Shown in pieces: positions 8,966 through 16,947 of a stretch of 64,000 nt of DNA. The first letter of the stretch is position 1; each line of letters opens with the position of its first letter. A program made the translations under genes and the position numbers. Under the pieces are notes generated by a model, which had not been told where the DNA came from, did no database searches, and saw only the letters and a list, made by a program, of their open reading frames with translations. Location of the stretch: contig NZ_BAGB01000076.1 of assembly GCF_000308615.1 (NCBI RefSeq), positions 1-64,000 of the forward strand. The letters run 5' to 3'. The stretch is from Nocardia jiangxiensis NBRC 101359 (GTDB lineage Bacteria; Actinomycetota; Actinomycetes; Mycobacteriales; Mycobacteriaceae).

Positions 8966-10072
8966 TTGTCCAGAGCAGTATCGATCCTGCTGTCCGCAAT
9001 AGCCGCGGGTTCGGCGGTGATGTTGACCATGACCGCGCCCGCCGACGCGAATCCCAACGCCATCAACCCCATTCCCGTATTGAACGGGACCAGTGGCCTG
9101 CCGCACCTGGTCGGTCGCAGCCGTGCGATCTTCCAGGTGACCGGCATGATGAGCCCCAACAACACGCAGAACTACAACGTCCTCGGTACCGATCTGGGCA
9201 TCATGTGGGACAACGGCAAAGGCCAGATGCTCACCGCCTTCGGCGATTCGGCCGGGCTGGGGCTGCCGAACCTGCTGGCCGGCAGCACCTGGGCCTGGCG
9301 CAGCAATATTCTGGTGCGCAGCCACACCCACAATCCCGCCAACGGCATCTTCTACGACAGTGTCGTGCGCGACGCACTGGGTCAGGCACGCGACCTGATT
9401 CCCAGCCCGAAGATCCCGTTCATCGAGATCAGCCGAATCCCGACCGCGGGCATCGAAGTCGGCGGGGTGCAATACATGAGCCTGATGTCGGTGCGCAGCT
9501 GGGATAAAGACGGCCAGTGGACGACCAACTATTCCGGGCTGGGCGCCTCGGCGGACAACGGCGAAACCTGGGCGGATCTGGGATTCACCCGACGCCCCAA
9601 TTCCGGTGGGAACGCCAAATTCCAGATGAACGCGTTCACCAAATCCGGCGGCTACGTCTACGAGTACGGCACCCAGTCCGGGCGCAACCACGCCGCGTAT
9701 GTGGCCCGGGTGGCCGAACACGATATTCAGAATCTCGGCGCGTACGAATACTGGGACGGTGGACGCTGGCGACGCGGTGACGCGAACGCCGCCGCACCCA
9801 TCGCGGGCGGTGTGGGCGAGCTGTCGGTGATGTGGAACCAGTACCTCGGGCAGTACCTGATGCTGACGACCGATCCGTTCAACTCCGTCGTCATGCGCCG
9901 GGCCTCCTCCCCGCAGGGTCCGTGGAGCGCACCGGAAGTCCTGATCGACGCCCGCGAACTACCCACCGCCTACGCCCCGTCGATCTTCCCGTACCAAACC
10001 GGCCGCGACCTGTACTTCCTCACCACGGTCCACAGCCAGTACAACGTCGTCCTCATGCACACCACGCTGTAA
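8966..10072 (+). CDS. secreted DUF4185 protein (GH183-type endo-D-arabinanase candidate), copy 1
   Basis: 368 aa from a TTG preceded by GGAAGG. A signal peptide (ISAIAAGS-like hydrophobic core, cut near APADANP) is followed by a DUF4185 beta-propeller-like domain with repeated DLGIMWDNGKG, SADNGETWADLG and YAPSIFPYQTG segments. DUF4185 proteins of mycobacteria were shown to cut the D-arabinan of arabinogalactan and lipoarabinomannan (CAZy GH183), so a role in remodelling the producer's own cell wall is likely. It is a clear paralogue of the gene at 13984. Confidence 0.88.
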   Translation: MSRAVSILLSAIAAGSAVMLTMTAPADANPNAINPIPVLNGTSGLPHLVGRSRAIFQVTGMMSPNNTQNYNVLGTDLGIMWDNGKGQMLTAFGDSAGLGLPNLLAGSTWAWRSNILVRSHTHNPANGIFYDSVVRDALGQARDLIPSPKIPFIEISRIPTAGIEVGGVQYMSLMSVRSWDKDGQWTTNYSGLGASADNGETWADLGFTRRPNSGGNAKFQMNAFTKSGGYVYEYGTQSGRNHAAYVARVAEHDIQNLGAYEYWDGGRWRRGDANAAAPIAGGVGELSVMWNQYLGQYLMLTTDPFNSVVMRRASSPQGPWSAPEVLIDARELPTAYAPSIFPYQTGRDLYFLTTVHSQYNVVLMHTTL

Positions 10073-10076
10073 TTTC

Positions 10077-10098
10077 TGCCTCCGCTTCGCTCCGGCGG
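10077..10098 (+). repeat. REP-like palindromic repeat, copy A
   Basis: GCCTCCGCTTCGCTCCGGCGG just past the stop of the first DUF4185 gene. The same unit recurs at 13825 (inverted), 15067 and 15426 (inverted). Confidence 0.6.
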
Positions 10099-10145
10099 CG
10101 GGCCCGGCTGCGGTCGGGTGGGGCGGAGGCCGGAAAATACAACCC

Positions 10146-10838
10146 ATGGATGCGGCCGATTGGGATGCTCGGTACACGCAGAGCGAGTTGGTGTGGGGGG
10201 CGCCGCCGAACGCCACCGTGGTCGAGCATGTGTACGGGCTGGAGCGGCGGGTGGTGTTGCAGCCGGACGTGGCCGGAGAGCCGGTTCCGGAACTTCCCCG
10301 CGCGCTGGATCTGGCATGTGGGGAGGGGCGCAACACGCTGTGGCTGGCCACGCACGGGTGGCAGGTTCGAGCGGTGGATTTCTCGCAGGTCGGGATCGAT
10401 AAGGGGCGGACGGTGGCGTCGCGGTTGTCGCGGTCGGTGCGCGCCCGGATCGACTGGCAGTGCGCCGACATCACCGACCTCGACGCGGCCGAGATCACCG
10501 GGCCGTTCGAGCTGGTGCTGAGCGTGTTCGTCCATCTGCCGGCCGAACAGCGCCGGGCGATGCTGACCCGCGCCGCCGAACTGCTCACCCCCGGCGGCAC
10601 GCTGCTCGTACTCGGCCACGACACCACCAACATCACCGACGGTTTCGGCGGACCGCAGGATCGGTCCATCCTGTTCACCCCGGACGACGTGGTGACCGAT
10701 CTGGCCGCGGTCCCCGACGTCCGCATCCGGATCGCCGATCGCGTAGTGCGCGAGACCGAGGGCCGCGATGCGATCGATGCTCTGGTCGTGGCGACGAAGA
10801 TCGTCCCCGATCTGGCGGAGCAGGCCGCGGAGAGCTGA
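10146..10838 (+). CDS. class I SAM-dependent methyltransferase
   Basis: 230 aa. The SAM-binding motif I is ALDLACGEGRNTLWLA (about residues 53-68), motif II includes VRAVDFS, and the post-I acidic residue is present. The start MDAADWDARYTQSELVWG is typical of small-molecule or thiol methyltransferases of this fold. Substrate unknown. Convergent with the next gene. Confidence 0.87.
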   Translation: MDAADWDARYTQSELVWGAPPNATVVEHVYGLERRVVLQPDVAGEPVPELPRALDLACGEGRNTLWLATHGWQVRAVDFSQVGIDKGRTVASRLSRSVRARIDWQCADITDLDAAEITGPFELVLSVFVHLPAEQRRAMLTRAAELLTPGGTLLVLGHDTTNITDGFGGPQDRSILFTPDDVVTDLAAVPDVRIRIADRVVRETEGRDAIDALVVATKIVPDLAEQAAES

Positions 10839-10850
10839 ACACCGTTCCGG

Positions 10851-11456
10851 TCAGTCCGGCGCGGACCACCTGCGCAACCACGGTTCGACCGCACCGACGA
10901 TCAGACCGAATCCGCTGCGGAACGAATGCGGCTGTCCCGGAACAACTGTCACCTCGGCCGCATCGGCCGGATCCGGAATGCCGAACGGGTCGCGCGCCCC
11001 GTTGACGACCACGACGTCGACCGCCTGCGAGGCGGCGAGCAGTTCGTCCCGCCGCGTCTTCTCCGGCTTGCCCGGCGGATGCAGCGGAAACGACAGCGCC
11101 AGCACGCCTTTCGCTCCGACCTCGACGGCCGTTCGGCACACCACCCGCGCCCCGTTGCTGCGCCCGCCCTGGATCAGCGGCGCCGACCGCACCTTCTTGC
11201 GCAGTGCCGCAACGATTTCCAGCCACGCCGCATCCTGCGTGGTCACCGATCCCGGGGCCCGCCGCCCCGCTACCCGATAGGGCTGCACCACCCGCGCGAC
11301 CGCCCCGCCCAACTCCACCGCGCAGTCGCGCACCGCCAGCAGATCCTTCGCCTCCACCCCGCCCCCGGATCCGTGGGTCAGCAACAGCAGGAATTTCGGC
11401 GACCGCGGCTTGTCGAGCTCGACCTCCGCAGGTCCCGCACTCGTCTCGATCCGCAC
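10851..11456 (-). CDS. alpha/beta hydrolase of the KANSL3/TEX30 type
   Basis: 201 aa. LLLLTHGSGGGV near the N-terminus, the nucleophile motif GGRSNGAR, an acidic residue in NGARDPFGIP and the histidine in GQPHSF match the small hydrolase family that includes TEX30 and bacterial dienelactone-hydrolase-like proteins. Substrate unknown. Its promoter region is shared with fadE5 on the other strand. Confidence 0.82.
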   Translation of the reverse strand: MRIETSAGPAEVELDKPRSPKFLLLLTHGSGGGVEAKDLLAVRDCAVELGGAVARVVQPYRVAGRRAPGSVTTQDAAWLEIVAALRKKVRSAPLIQGGRSNGARVVCRTAVEVGAKGVLALSFPLHPPGKPEKTRRDELLAASQAVDVVVVNGARDPFGIPDPADAAEVTVVPGQPHSFRSGFGLIVGAVEPWLRRWSAPD

Positions 11457-11631
11457 GCTCGCCGCCTCTCCTCACCCTCGGTGCGCGGCCGGAGCCCGGC
11501 CCCGCGCCTGGTCGCCGTATGCAACGACAGTAATCCCACGACGCCGCCGTTCGGCCGGTCGCCGAGCCGAAGTGGCCGCACCCGATCTCAGCAGCGGTTT
11601 GTTCATCGCATCACACTGCCCGGTCATCCCT

Positions 11632-11659
11632 TTGACGACGGATTACCGGCCGGTAATAT
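11632..11659 (+). promoter_or_regulatory. fadE5 promoter with overlapping palindromic operator
   Basis: TTGACG (11632-11637) and TAATAT (11654-11659) are separated by 16 bases. The perfect palindrome ATTACCGGCCGGTAAT (11642-11657) covers the spacer and the -10 box, a layout expected for a TetR-type repressor of fatty-acid genes. The remainder of 11457-11777 is leader and spacer. Confidence 0.6.
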
Positions 11660-11777
11660 ACGCTGTAAGTTACCCGCGAGTAGTGGACGGCGAAGGCGAC
11701 CGGCTACCCGGCGGAGACCGCGGGCGGGAACGGGCAGCGTCCGACCGCACCAAACTCGATGGAGAGTGAGTAGACAG

Positions 11778-13604
11778 ATGGGTCACTACAAGAGCAACGT
11801 CCGCGACCTGGAGTTCAACCTCTTCGAGGTGCTCGGCCTCGGTTCGATCCTCGACAGCGGCGCGTACGGCGATCTGGATGCCGACACCGTCAAGGAGATG
11901 CTGCGCGAGGTACGCCGGCTGGCCGAGGGCCCGCTGGGTGAATCCTTCGCCGACGCCGACCGCAACCCGCCGGTCTTCGACCCCGAGACCCACACCGTGG
12001 CGATCCCCGAATCCTTCAAGAAGTCCTTCCGCGCGATGCAGGAGGGTGGCTGGGAGAAGCTCGGCCTGCCCGAGGAGCTCGGTGGCCTCGGCGTGCCGCG
12101 CTCGATCCACTGGGCGATCAGCGAGCTGATCCTCGGCGCGCAGCCCGCCGCGTACATGTACGCCGCCGGTCCCGGCTTCAACGCGATCTTCTGGAACAAC
12201 GGCACCGAAGAGCAGAAGAAGTGGGCCAAGATCGCGGTCGACCGCGACTGGGGCGCCACCATGGTGCTGACCGAGCCCGACGCCGGTTCCGACGTGGGCG
12301 CGGGCCGCACCAAGGCGGTCCAGCAGGAGGACGGCACCTGGCACATCGAGGGCGTGAAGCGCTTCATCACCTCGGGCGATGCCGACGACCTGTTCGAGAA
12401 CACCGTGCACCTGGTGCTGGCGCGTCCCGAGGGCGCGGGTCCGGGCACCAAGGGCCTGTCGCTGTTCTTCGTGCCCAAGTTCCACTTCGACCACGAGACC
12501 GGCGAGCTGGGCGAGCGCAACGGCGTCTTCGTCACCGGCGTCGAGCACAAGATGGGCCTGAAGGTCTCGGCCACCTGCGAGGTCACCTTCGGCGGCCACG
12601 GCGTCCCGGCCAAGGGCTGGCTCGTCGGCGAGGTGCACAACGGCATCGCGCAGATGTTCGACGTCATCGAGAACGCGCGAATGATGGTGGGCACCAAGGC
12701 CATCGCGACGCTGTCCACCGGTTACCTGAACGCGCTGGAGTACGCCAAGACCCGCGTGCAGGGCGCCGACCTGACCCAGATGACCGACAAGGCCGCACCG
12801 CGCGTCACCATCACCCACCACCCCGACGTCCGCCGCTCGCTGATGATGCAGAAGGCGTACGCCGAGGGCCTGCGCGCGGTCTACCTCTACACCGCCGCGC
12901 ACCAGAACGCCGATATCGCCGAGCTGGTCTCGGGCGCGGACGCGGATCTGGCCGCCCGGGTGAACGATCTGCTGCTGCCGATCGTCAAGGGTGTCGGTTC
13001 CGAGCGGGCCTACCAGTACCTGACCGATTCGCTGCAGACCTTCGGCGGTTCGGGCTTCCTGCAGGACTACCCGATCGAGCAGTACATCCGCGACGCGAAG
13101 ATCGACTCGCTGTACGAGGGCACCACCGCGATCCAGGCGCAGGACTTCTTCTTCCGCAAGATCGCCCGCGACCGCGGTGTGGCGCTGGCGCACGTGGCCG
13201 GCCAGATCAGCAAGTTCCTCGAGCGTGAGGGCGGCAACGGCCGGCTCAAGGCCGAGCGCAAGCTGCTCGCCACCGCCCTCGAGGACGTGCAGGGCATGGC
13301 CGCGACCCTGACCGGTCACCTGATGGGCGCGCAGGAGGACACCAAGGAGCTGTACAAGGTGGGCCTGGGCTCGGTGCGGTTCCTGATGGCCGTGGGCGAC
13401 CTGCTCGTCGGCTGGCAGTTGCTGTCGCAGGCCGAGATCGCCATCAAGGCGCTGGACAACGGCTCGGACGAGGCGTTCTACCAGGGCAAGATCGCGACCG
13501 CCCAGTTCTTCGCCCGCAATGTGCTGCCCGAGCTGACCGCGACCCGCGCGGTCCTGGCCAACCTGGACAACGACATCATGGAACTGGACGAAGCAGCCTT
13601 CTGA
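11778..13604 (+). CDS. fadE5: acyl-CoA dehydrogenase FadE5
   Basis: 608 aa beginning MGHYKSNVRDLEFNLFEVLG, nearly colinear with mycobacterial FadE5 (about 611 aa) to the shared C-terminus NLDNDIMELDEAAF. FAD/substrate motifs are seen: MVLTEPDAGSDVGAG, KRFITSGDADD, and the catalytic region LQTFGGSGFLQDYPIEQYIR with DSLYEGTTAIQAQDFFFRK. It carries out the first oxidation of acyl-CoA beta-oxidation with broad chain length. The ATG at 11778 is chosen by homology; the open frame extends far upstream without similarity. A strong terminator follows. Confidence 0.95.
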   Translation: MGHYKSNVRDLEFNLFEVLGLGSILDSGAYGDLDADTVKEMLREVRRLAEGPLGESFADADRNPPVFDPETHTVAIPESFKKSFRAMQEGGWEKLGLPEELGGLGVPRSIHWAISELILGAQPAAYMYAAGPGFNAIFWNNGTEEQKKWAKIAVDRDWGATMVLTEPDAGSDVGAGRTKAVQQEDGTWHIEGVKRFITSGDADDLFENTVHLVLARPEGAGPGTKGLSLFFVPKFHFDHETGELGERNGVFVTGVEHKMGLKVSATCEVTFGGHGVPAKGWLVGEVHNGIAQMFDVIENARMMVGTKAIATLSTGYLNALEYAKTRVQGADLTQMTDKAAPRVTITHHPDVRRSLMMQKAYAEGLRAVYLYTAAHQNADIAELVSGADADLAARVNDLLLPIVKGVGSERAYQYLTDSLQTFGGSGFLQDYPIEQYIRDAKIDSLYEGTTAIQAQDFFFRKIARDRGVALAHVAGQISKFLEREGGNGRLKAERKLLATALEDVQGMAATLTGHLMGAQEDTKELYKVGLGSVRFLMAVGDLLVGWQLLSQAEIAIKALDNGSDEAFYQGKIATAQFFARNVLPELTATRAVLANLDNDIMELDEAAF

Positions 13605-13626
13605 CCTGCTACGTCCGGATGACCTG

Positions 13627-13672
13627 AACGCCCCGCGATCGGATTCGCCTCCGATCGCGGGGCGTTTGCTTT
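13627..13672 (+). terminator. strong intrinsic terminator of fadE5
   Basis: A 17-bp perfect stem (13627-13643 with 13650-13666, AACGCCCCGCGATCGGA) closes a six-base loop and runs into TGCTTT. Confidence 0.9.
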
Positions 13673-13730
13673 ATCCCCGCACGATTGTGCCCCGAACGAT
13701 CCCGAATACGCGTTGTCATGGCCAACCCCG

Positions 13731-13823
13731 TTCGCGGGCCCGTCTCGCCGGTCGGACGCGTGGCGGGTGCGAGGAACGAGTACCCGACACGGGGCCGACC
13801 GGCGAGACTCAGGGGGCCGCGAA
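13731..13823. repeat. large imperfect inverted repeat in spacer
   Basis: Arms 13731-13755 (TTCGCGGG then TCTCGCCGGTCGG) and 13795-13823 (CCGACCGGCGAGA then GCCGCGAA) face each other over about 40 bases. It sits next to REP-like copy B in the 13605-13983 spacer, which has no gene. Confidence 0.55.
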
Positions 13824-13824
13824 C

Positions 13825-13849
13825 CCGCCGGAGCGGAGCGGAGGCCAAA
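13825..13849 (-). repeat. REP-like palindromic repeat, copy B (inverted)
   Basis: CCGCCGGAGCGGAGCGGAGG, the reverse orientation of copies A and C, about 135 bases before the second DUF4185 gene. Confidence 0.6.
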
Positions 13850-13983
13850 GACACAGCATCACGATCATGTAACGGTGGGGGTGGGATCGGACGATGTGAT
13901 CGATGTTGCGTGTCGCAAGTCGCACATCCGCGCCGTGAACCCGGCACAATACCCACGGCGTCACTCGTGGAAGGGAACAGAGT

Positions 13984-15066
13984 ATGAAACGACTGTCCGC
14001 ATTAGCCGGAGCGTGTGCGGCGGTCGCGATGATCGCGGTCGGGGCGACCCCGGCCGGAGCCGACCCCAACAACATCAATCCCTTCCCCGGCCTGAACGGC
14101 ACGAACGGTCTGCCCAACCTACCCGGGCCGACCAAGGCGATATTCCAGCTGACGGGAATGGCCAGCCCGAACCACACCGATCAGCAGAACGTGCTGGGCA
14201 CCGACCTGGGCATCATGTGGGACGACGGGCACGGGCACATGATGAGCGCCTACGGCGACACCGCCGGGTTCGGCGTGCCCAACCTGCTGGCCGGAAGCGT
14301 CTGGGCCTGGCGGTCCAACGTGCTGTACCGCAGCCCCGCCGGAGCCGACCCGTCGCACGGCATCCACTACAACAGCTTCGTCGACAACCCGCTGCCCAGC
14401 CCGAAGATCCCCGGCATCGAGATCAGCTTCATTCCCACCGCGGGCATCTCGGTCAACGGCGTGCAGTACATGCGGATGATGTCGGTGCACAACTGGGGCA
14501 ACGACGGGAAGTGGGCCACCAACTTCTCCACCCTGGCGGTCTCCGGTGACGACGGGCAGACCTGGGCCCAGCTGCCCACGACGCGCCGCGCCACGGACGG
14601 ACCGTGGAACAACTTCCAGCAGAACGCCTTCCTGAAGGCGAACGGCTACGTGTACGAGTACGGCACCCCCGCCGGCCGCGACAATCCGGGTTTCATCGCC
14701 CGGGTCAAGCAGGCCGATATCGCCAACAACGAGGCCTACGAGTTCTGGGACGGCAAGACCTGGAAGCCGAAGGACCCGGCCCAGGCCGAGCCGATCGTCG
14801 GCGGCGTCGGCGAACTGTCGGTGATGTGGAACGAGTATCTGCACCAGTACGTCATGCTGACCACCGACCCGTTCAATTCGGTCGTCATGCGGACCGCGCC
14901 GAACCCCGAGGGCCCGTGGGGCCCGGCAAAGGTGCTGGTAGACGTGCGCGGCCTGCCGACCGCCTACGCCCCGATGCTGTTCCCGTACCAGACCGGCAGC
15001 GCCCTGTACTTCGCACTGGGCATCCACAACCAGTACAACGTGGTTTTGATGCGCTCGCCGCTGTAA
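13984..15066 (+). CDS. secreted DUF4185 protein (GH183-type endo-D-arabinanase candidate), copy 2
   Basis: 360 aa, ATG after GGAAGGGAACAGAGT. A signal peptide (MKRLSALAGACAAVAMIAVG, cut near AGADPNN) precedes a DUF4185 domain that tracks copy 1 residue by residue over long stretches (TDLGIMWDDGHG, SGDDGQTWAQL, TDPFNSVVMR, YAPMLFPYQTG). Expected to act on cell-wall D-arabinan outside the membrane. Two paralogues this close suggest duplication, with methyltransferase, hydrolase and fadE5 between them. Confidence 0.88.
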   Translation: MKRLSALAGACAAVAMIAVGATPAGADPNNINPFPGLNGTNGLPNLPGPTKAIFQLTGMASPNHTDQQNVLGTDLGIMWDDGHGHMMSAYGDTAGFGVPNLLAGSVWAWRSNVLYRSPAGADPSHGIHYNSFVDNPLPSPKIPGIEISFIPTAGISVNGVQYMRMMSVHNWGNDGKWATNFSTLAVSGDDGQTWAQLPTTRRATDGPWNNFQQNAFLKANGYVYEYGTPAGRDNPGFIARVKQADIANNEAYEFWDGKTWKPKDPAQAEPIVGGVGELSVMWNEYLHQYVMLTTDPFNSVVMRTAPNPEGPWGPAKVLVDVRGLPTAYAPMLFPYQTGSALYFALGIHNQYNVVLMRSPL

Positions 15067-15093
15067 TTTTGGCCTCCGCTTCGCTGCGGCGGG
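15067..15093 (+). repeat. REP-like palindromic repeat, copy C
   Basis: GGCCTCCGCTTCGCTGCGGC directly after the stop of DUF4185 copy 2, the same position as copy A after copy 1. It continues into GGTTTTCGGCG, shared with the hairpin at 15331. Confidence 0.6.
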
Positions 15094-15144
15094 TTTTCGG
15101 CGTGTTCTTGCTGAGCCTTTCGCTTCGCGGGCGATTTCCGGCGT

Positions 15145-15295
15145 ACAGAGACGCTTCGCCGGGGGAGCTTCCGCTTTTCGTCTCGCTCGTCGCGCCGACT
15201 GTGTTCGCCCGAACGACGAACCTCACCGACTGAACACCGGCCGACGCGAAGCGATGCAATAAAACCGACGCGCCCAGGGCGAAGCGTCTCTGTCC
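15145..15295. repeat. distant inverted repeat
   Basis: ACAGAGACGCTTCGCC near 15145-15160 is matched by its reverse complement near 15280-15295. It is part of a 622-base gene-free spacer (15067-15688) built from palindromic pieces. Confidence 0.5.
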
Positions 15296-15330
15296 GCCGG
15301 AACTGTCAGGCCGGATAATGCCAACCCTGA

Positions 15331-15426
15331 GGTTTTCGGCGCGGGCTCGTCGCTGCGCCCTCGAAGCGCATGGCCGAAGGCCGAGTCTCGAGGGCGCAGC
15401 GACGAGCCTTACAGCGCCGAAAACCC
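15331..15426. repeat. 96-nt cruciform-like hairpin
   Basis: Perfect 21-bp arms (15344-15364 and 15388-15408) around a 23-base loop, extended outside by GGTTTTCGGCGC / GCGCCGAAAACC. It abuts REP-like copy D. No T-run; it may be a mobile palindromic element or an RNA-stabilising stem. Confidence 0.7.
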
Positions 15427-15451
15427 CGCGGGAGCGAAGCGGAGGCCAAAA
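15426..15451 (-). repeat. REP-like palindromic repeat, copy D (inverted)
   Basis: CCGCGGGAGCGAAGCGGAGG followed by CCAAAA, mirror image of copy C across the hairpin at 15331. The remaining bases to 15688 are the gnd leader. Confidence 0.6.
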
Positions 15452-15688
15452 AATAGAGAGCCCCGTGCGGTTGCCGGGTCGGGGGTCTGGCAACTGCACG
15501 GAGCCGATCTGTGTATCGGAGCCCACGCGGGAGTGTTACACCACCGCGCGTGCGGGCCGAAGATTTTTCCGGACCTGACAGAGTGGACAATCGAGAAGGC
15601 TGCGGCGTGGGCGTGACGGGTTCGCCGAGTGCGCCGCCACGGTGAGAGCTCGGACCCGCCGGAGCTCCGGACGACTCGAGGAGAAGGT

Positions 15689-16717
15689 ATGCAGCTGGGA
15701 ATGATCGGTCTCGGCCGGATGGGCGCCAATATCGTGCGCCGGATCGTCAAGGACGGGCACACCGCGGTCGGCTATGCCCGTCGCGAGAGCCAGATCAAGG
15801 AATTCGTCGACGAGCTGGGGGACAAGTTCACCGGCGCCACGGATTACAAGTCTTTCGTCGAGCAGCTCGAGGCGCCGCGCATCGTGTGGGTGATGATCCC
15901 GGCGGGGGCGACCGGTGCGGTGATCGACGAGGTCGCCGAGCTGCTGGATCCGGGCGACATCATCATCGATGGCGGTAACAGCCGTTACCACGAGGACATC
16001 GAGCGGTCGAAGGCGCTGGCGCCCAAGGGCATCCACTACATGGACATCGGCACTTCGGGTGGTGTGTGGGGTCTGGAGCGCGGCTACTGCCTGATGGTGG
16101 GCGGCGAGGCCGAGCAGGTCGCACACATCGAACCGCTGCTGCGTTCGATCGCGCCCGGTGTGGATGCCGCTCCGCGTACCCCGGGTCGCACGGGTGAGCC
16201 TTCGCGCGCCGAGCAGGGTTATCTGCACTGTGGCCCGGCAGGTGCGGGCCATTTCGTGAAGATGGTGCACAACGGTATCGAGTACGGCGCGATGGCCGCG
16301 TACGCCGAGGGAATGAACATCCTGCACAAGGCGAATATCGGCGTGCAGTCCGACGCGACGCATTCGGCGGAGGAGACTCCGCTGGACAACCCGGAGTACT
16401 ACCAGTACGACATCGACGTCCCGGAGGTCACCGAGTTGTGGCGGCGCGGGTCGGTCGTCGCTTCCTGGCTGCTGGATCTGACCGCGCAGCAGTTGCTGCT
16501 GGATCCCGAATTGTCCTCGTTCGGTGGCCGGGTGTCGGACTCCGGTGAGGGTCGCTGGACCATTTCCGCGGCCATCGATGAGGGTGTCCCCGCACCGGTG
16601 CTGTCCGCGGCGTTGTTCGCCCGTTTCTCCTCGCGCGGCGAGTCGCTGTACGCGGACAAGGTGCTCTCGGCGATGCGCAAGGGTTTCGGCGGGCACAACG
16701 AGCTTCCGGCGAAGTAG
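15689..16717 (+). CDS. gnd: 6-phosphogluconate dehydrogenase, short (Gnd2-like) form
   Basis: 342 aa from the ATG at 15689 (MQLGMIGLGRMGANIVRR). The Rossmann motif GLGRMG, the substrate motif DGGNSRYHEDIERS, GTSGGVWGLERGYCLMVGG and the catalytic lysine in GPAGAGHFVKMVHNGIEYG are all present. It oxidises 6-phosphogluconate to ribulose 5-phosphate and CO2 in the pentose phosphate pathway. The length near 340 aa is that of the short family (as mycobacterial Gnd2), which often prefers NAD. Confidence 0.93.
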   Translation: MQLGMIGLGRMGANIVRRIVKDGHTAVGYARRESQIKEFVDELGDKFTGATDYKSFVEQLEAPRIVWVMIPAGATGAVIDEVAELLDPGDIIIDGGNSRYHEDIERSKALAPKGIHYMDIGTSGGVWGLERGYCLMVGGEAEQVAHIEPLLRSIAPGVDAAPRTPGRTGEPSRAEQGYLHCGPAGAGHFVKMVHNGIEYGAMAAYAEGMNILHKANIGVQSDATHSAEETPLDNPEYYQYDIDVPEVTELWRRGSVVASWLLDLTAQQLLLDPELSSFGGRVSDSGEGRWTISAAIDEGVPAPVLSAALFARFSSRGESLYADKVLSAMRKGFGGHNELPAK

Positions 16718-16736
16718 GCTCGATACATCGGAAATG

Positions 16737-16767
16737 CTGTCCCGCATCGTTATTCGGTGCGGGACAG
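16737..16767 (+). terminator. intrinsic terminator of gnd
   Basis: CTGTCCCGCA and TGCGGGACAG (16737-16746, 16758-16767) form a perfect 10-bp stem 20 bases after the stop; the tail TGCCAATTT is weakly T-rich. Confidence 0.8.
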
Positions 16768-16947
16768 TGCCAATTTCCGGTGTGGACACGTGCCACCGGG
16801 CGATGTTCGGGCTCGGCGGTGCCATCCGGATGCGCGGCTGCGGCATCCGGTACCGCTCGCTGCAGCAAACCGGCAGGACGGCGTGTCGGTGACATTCGAC
16901 GTGCCCGTTGTGGCCGATGAGTACGGCACCGGCTAGCGTCGGACTAC

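Noticed and set aside
11670..13319. Long minus-strand open frame opposite fadE5
   Set aside because: Histidine, valine and arginine-rich shadow of a high-GC gene; fadE5 on the plus strand is certain by homology.
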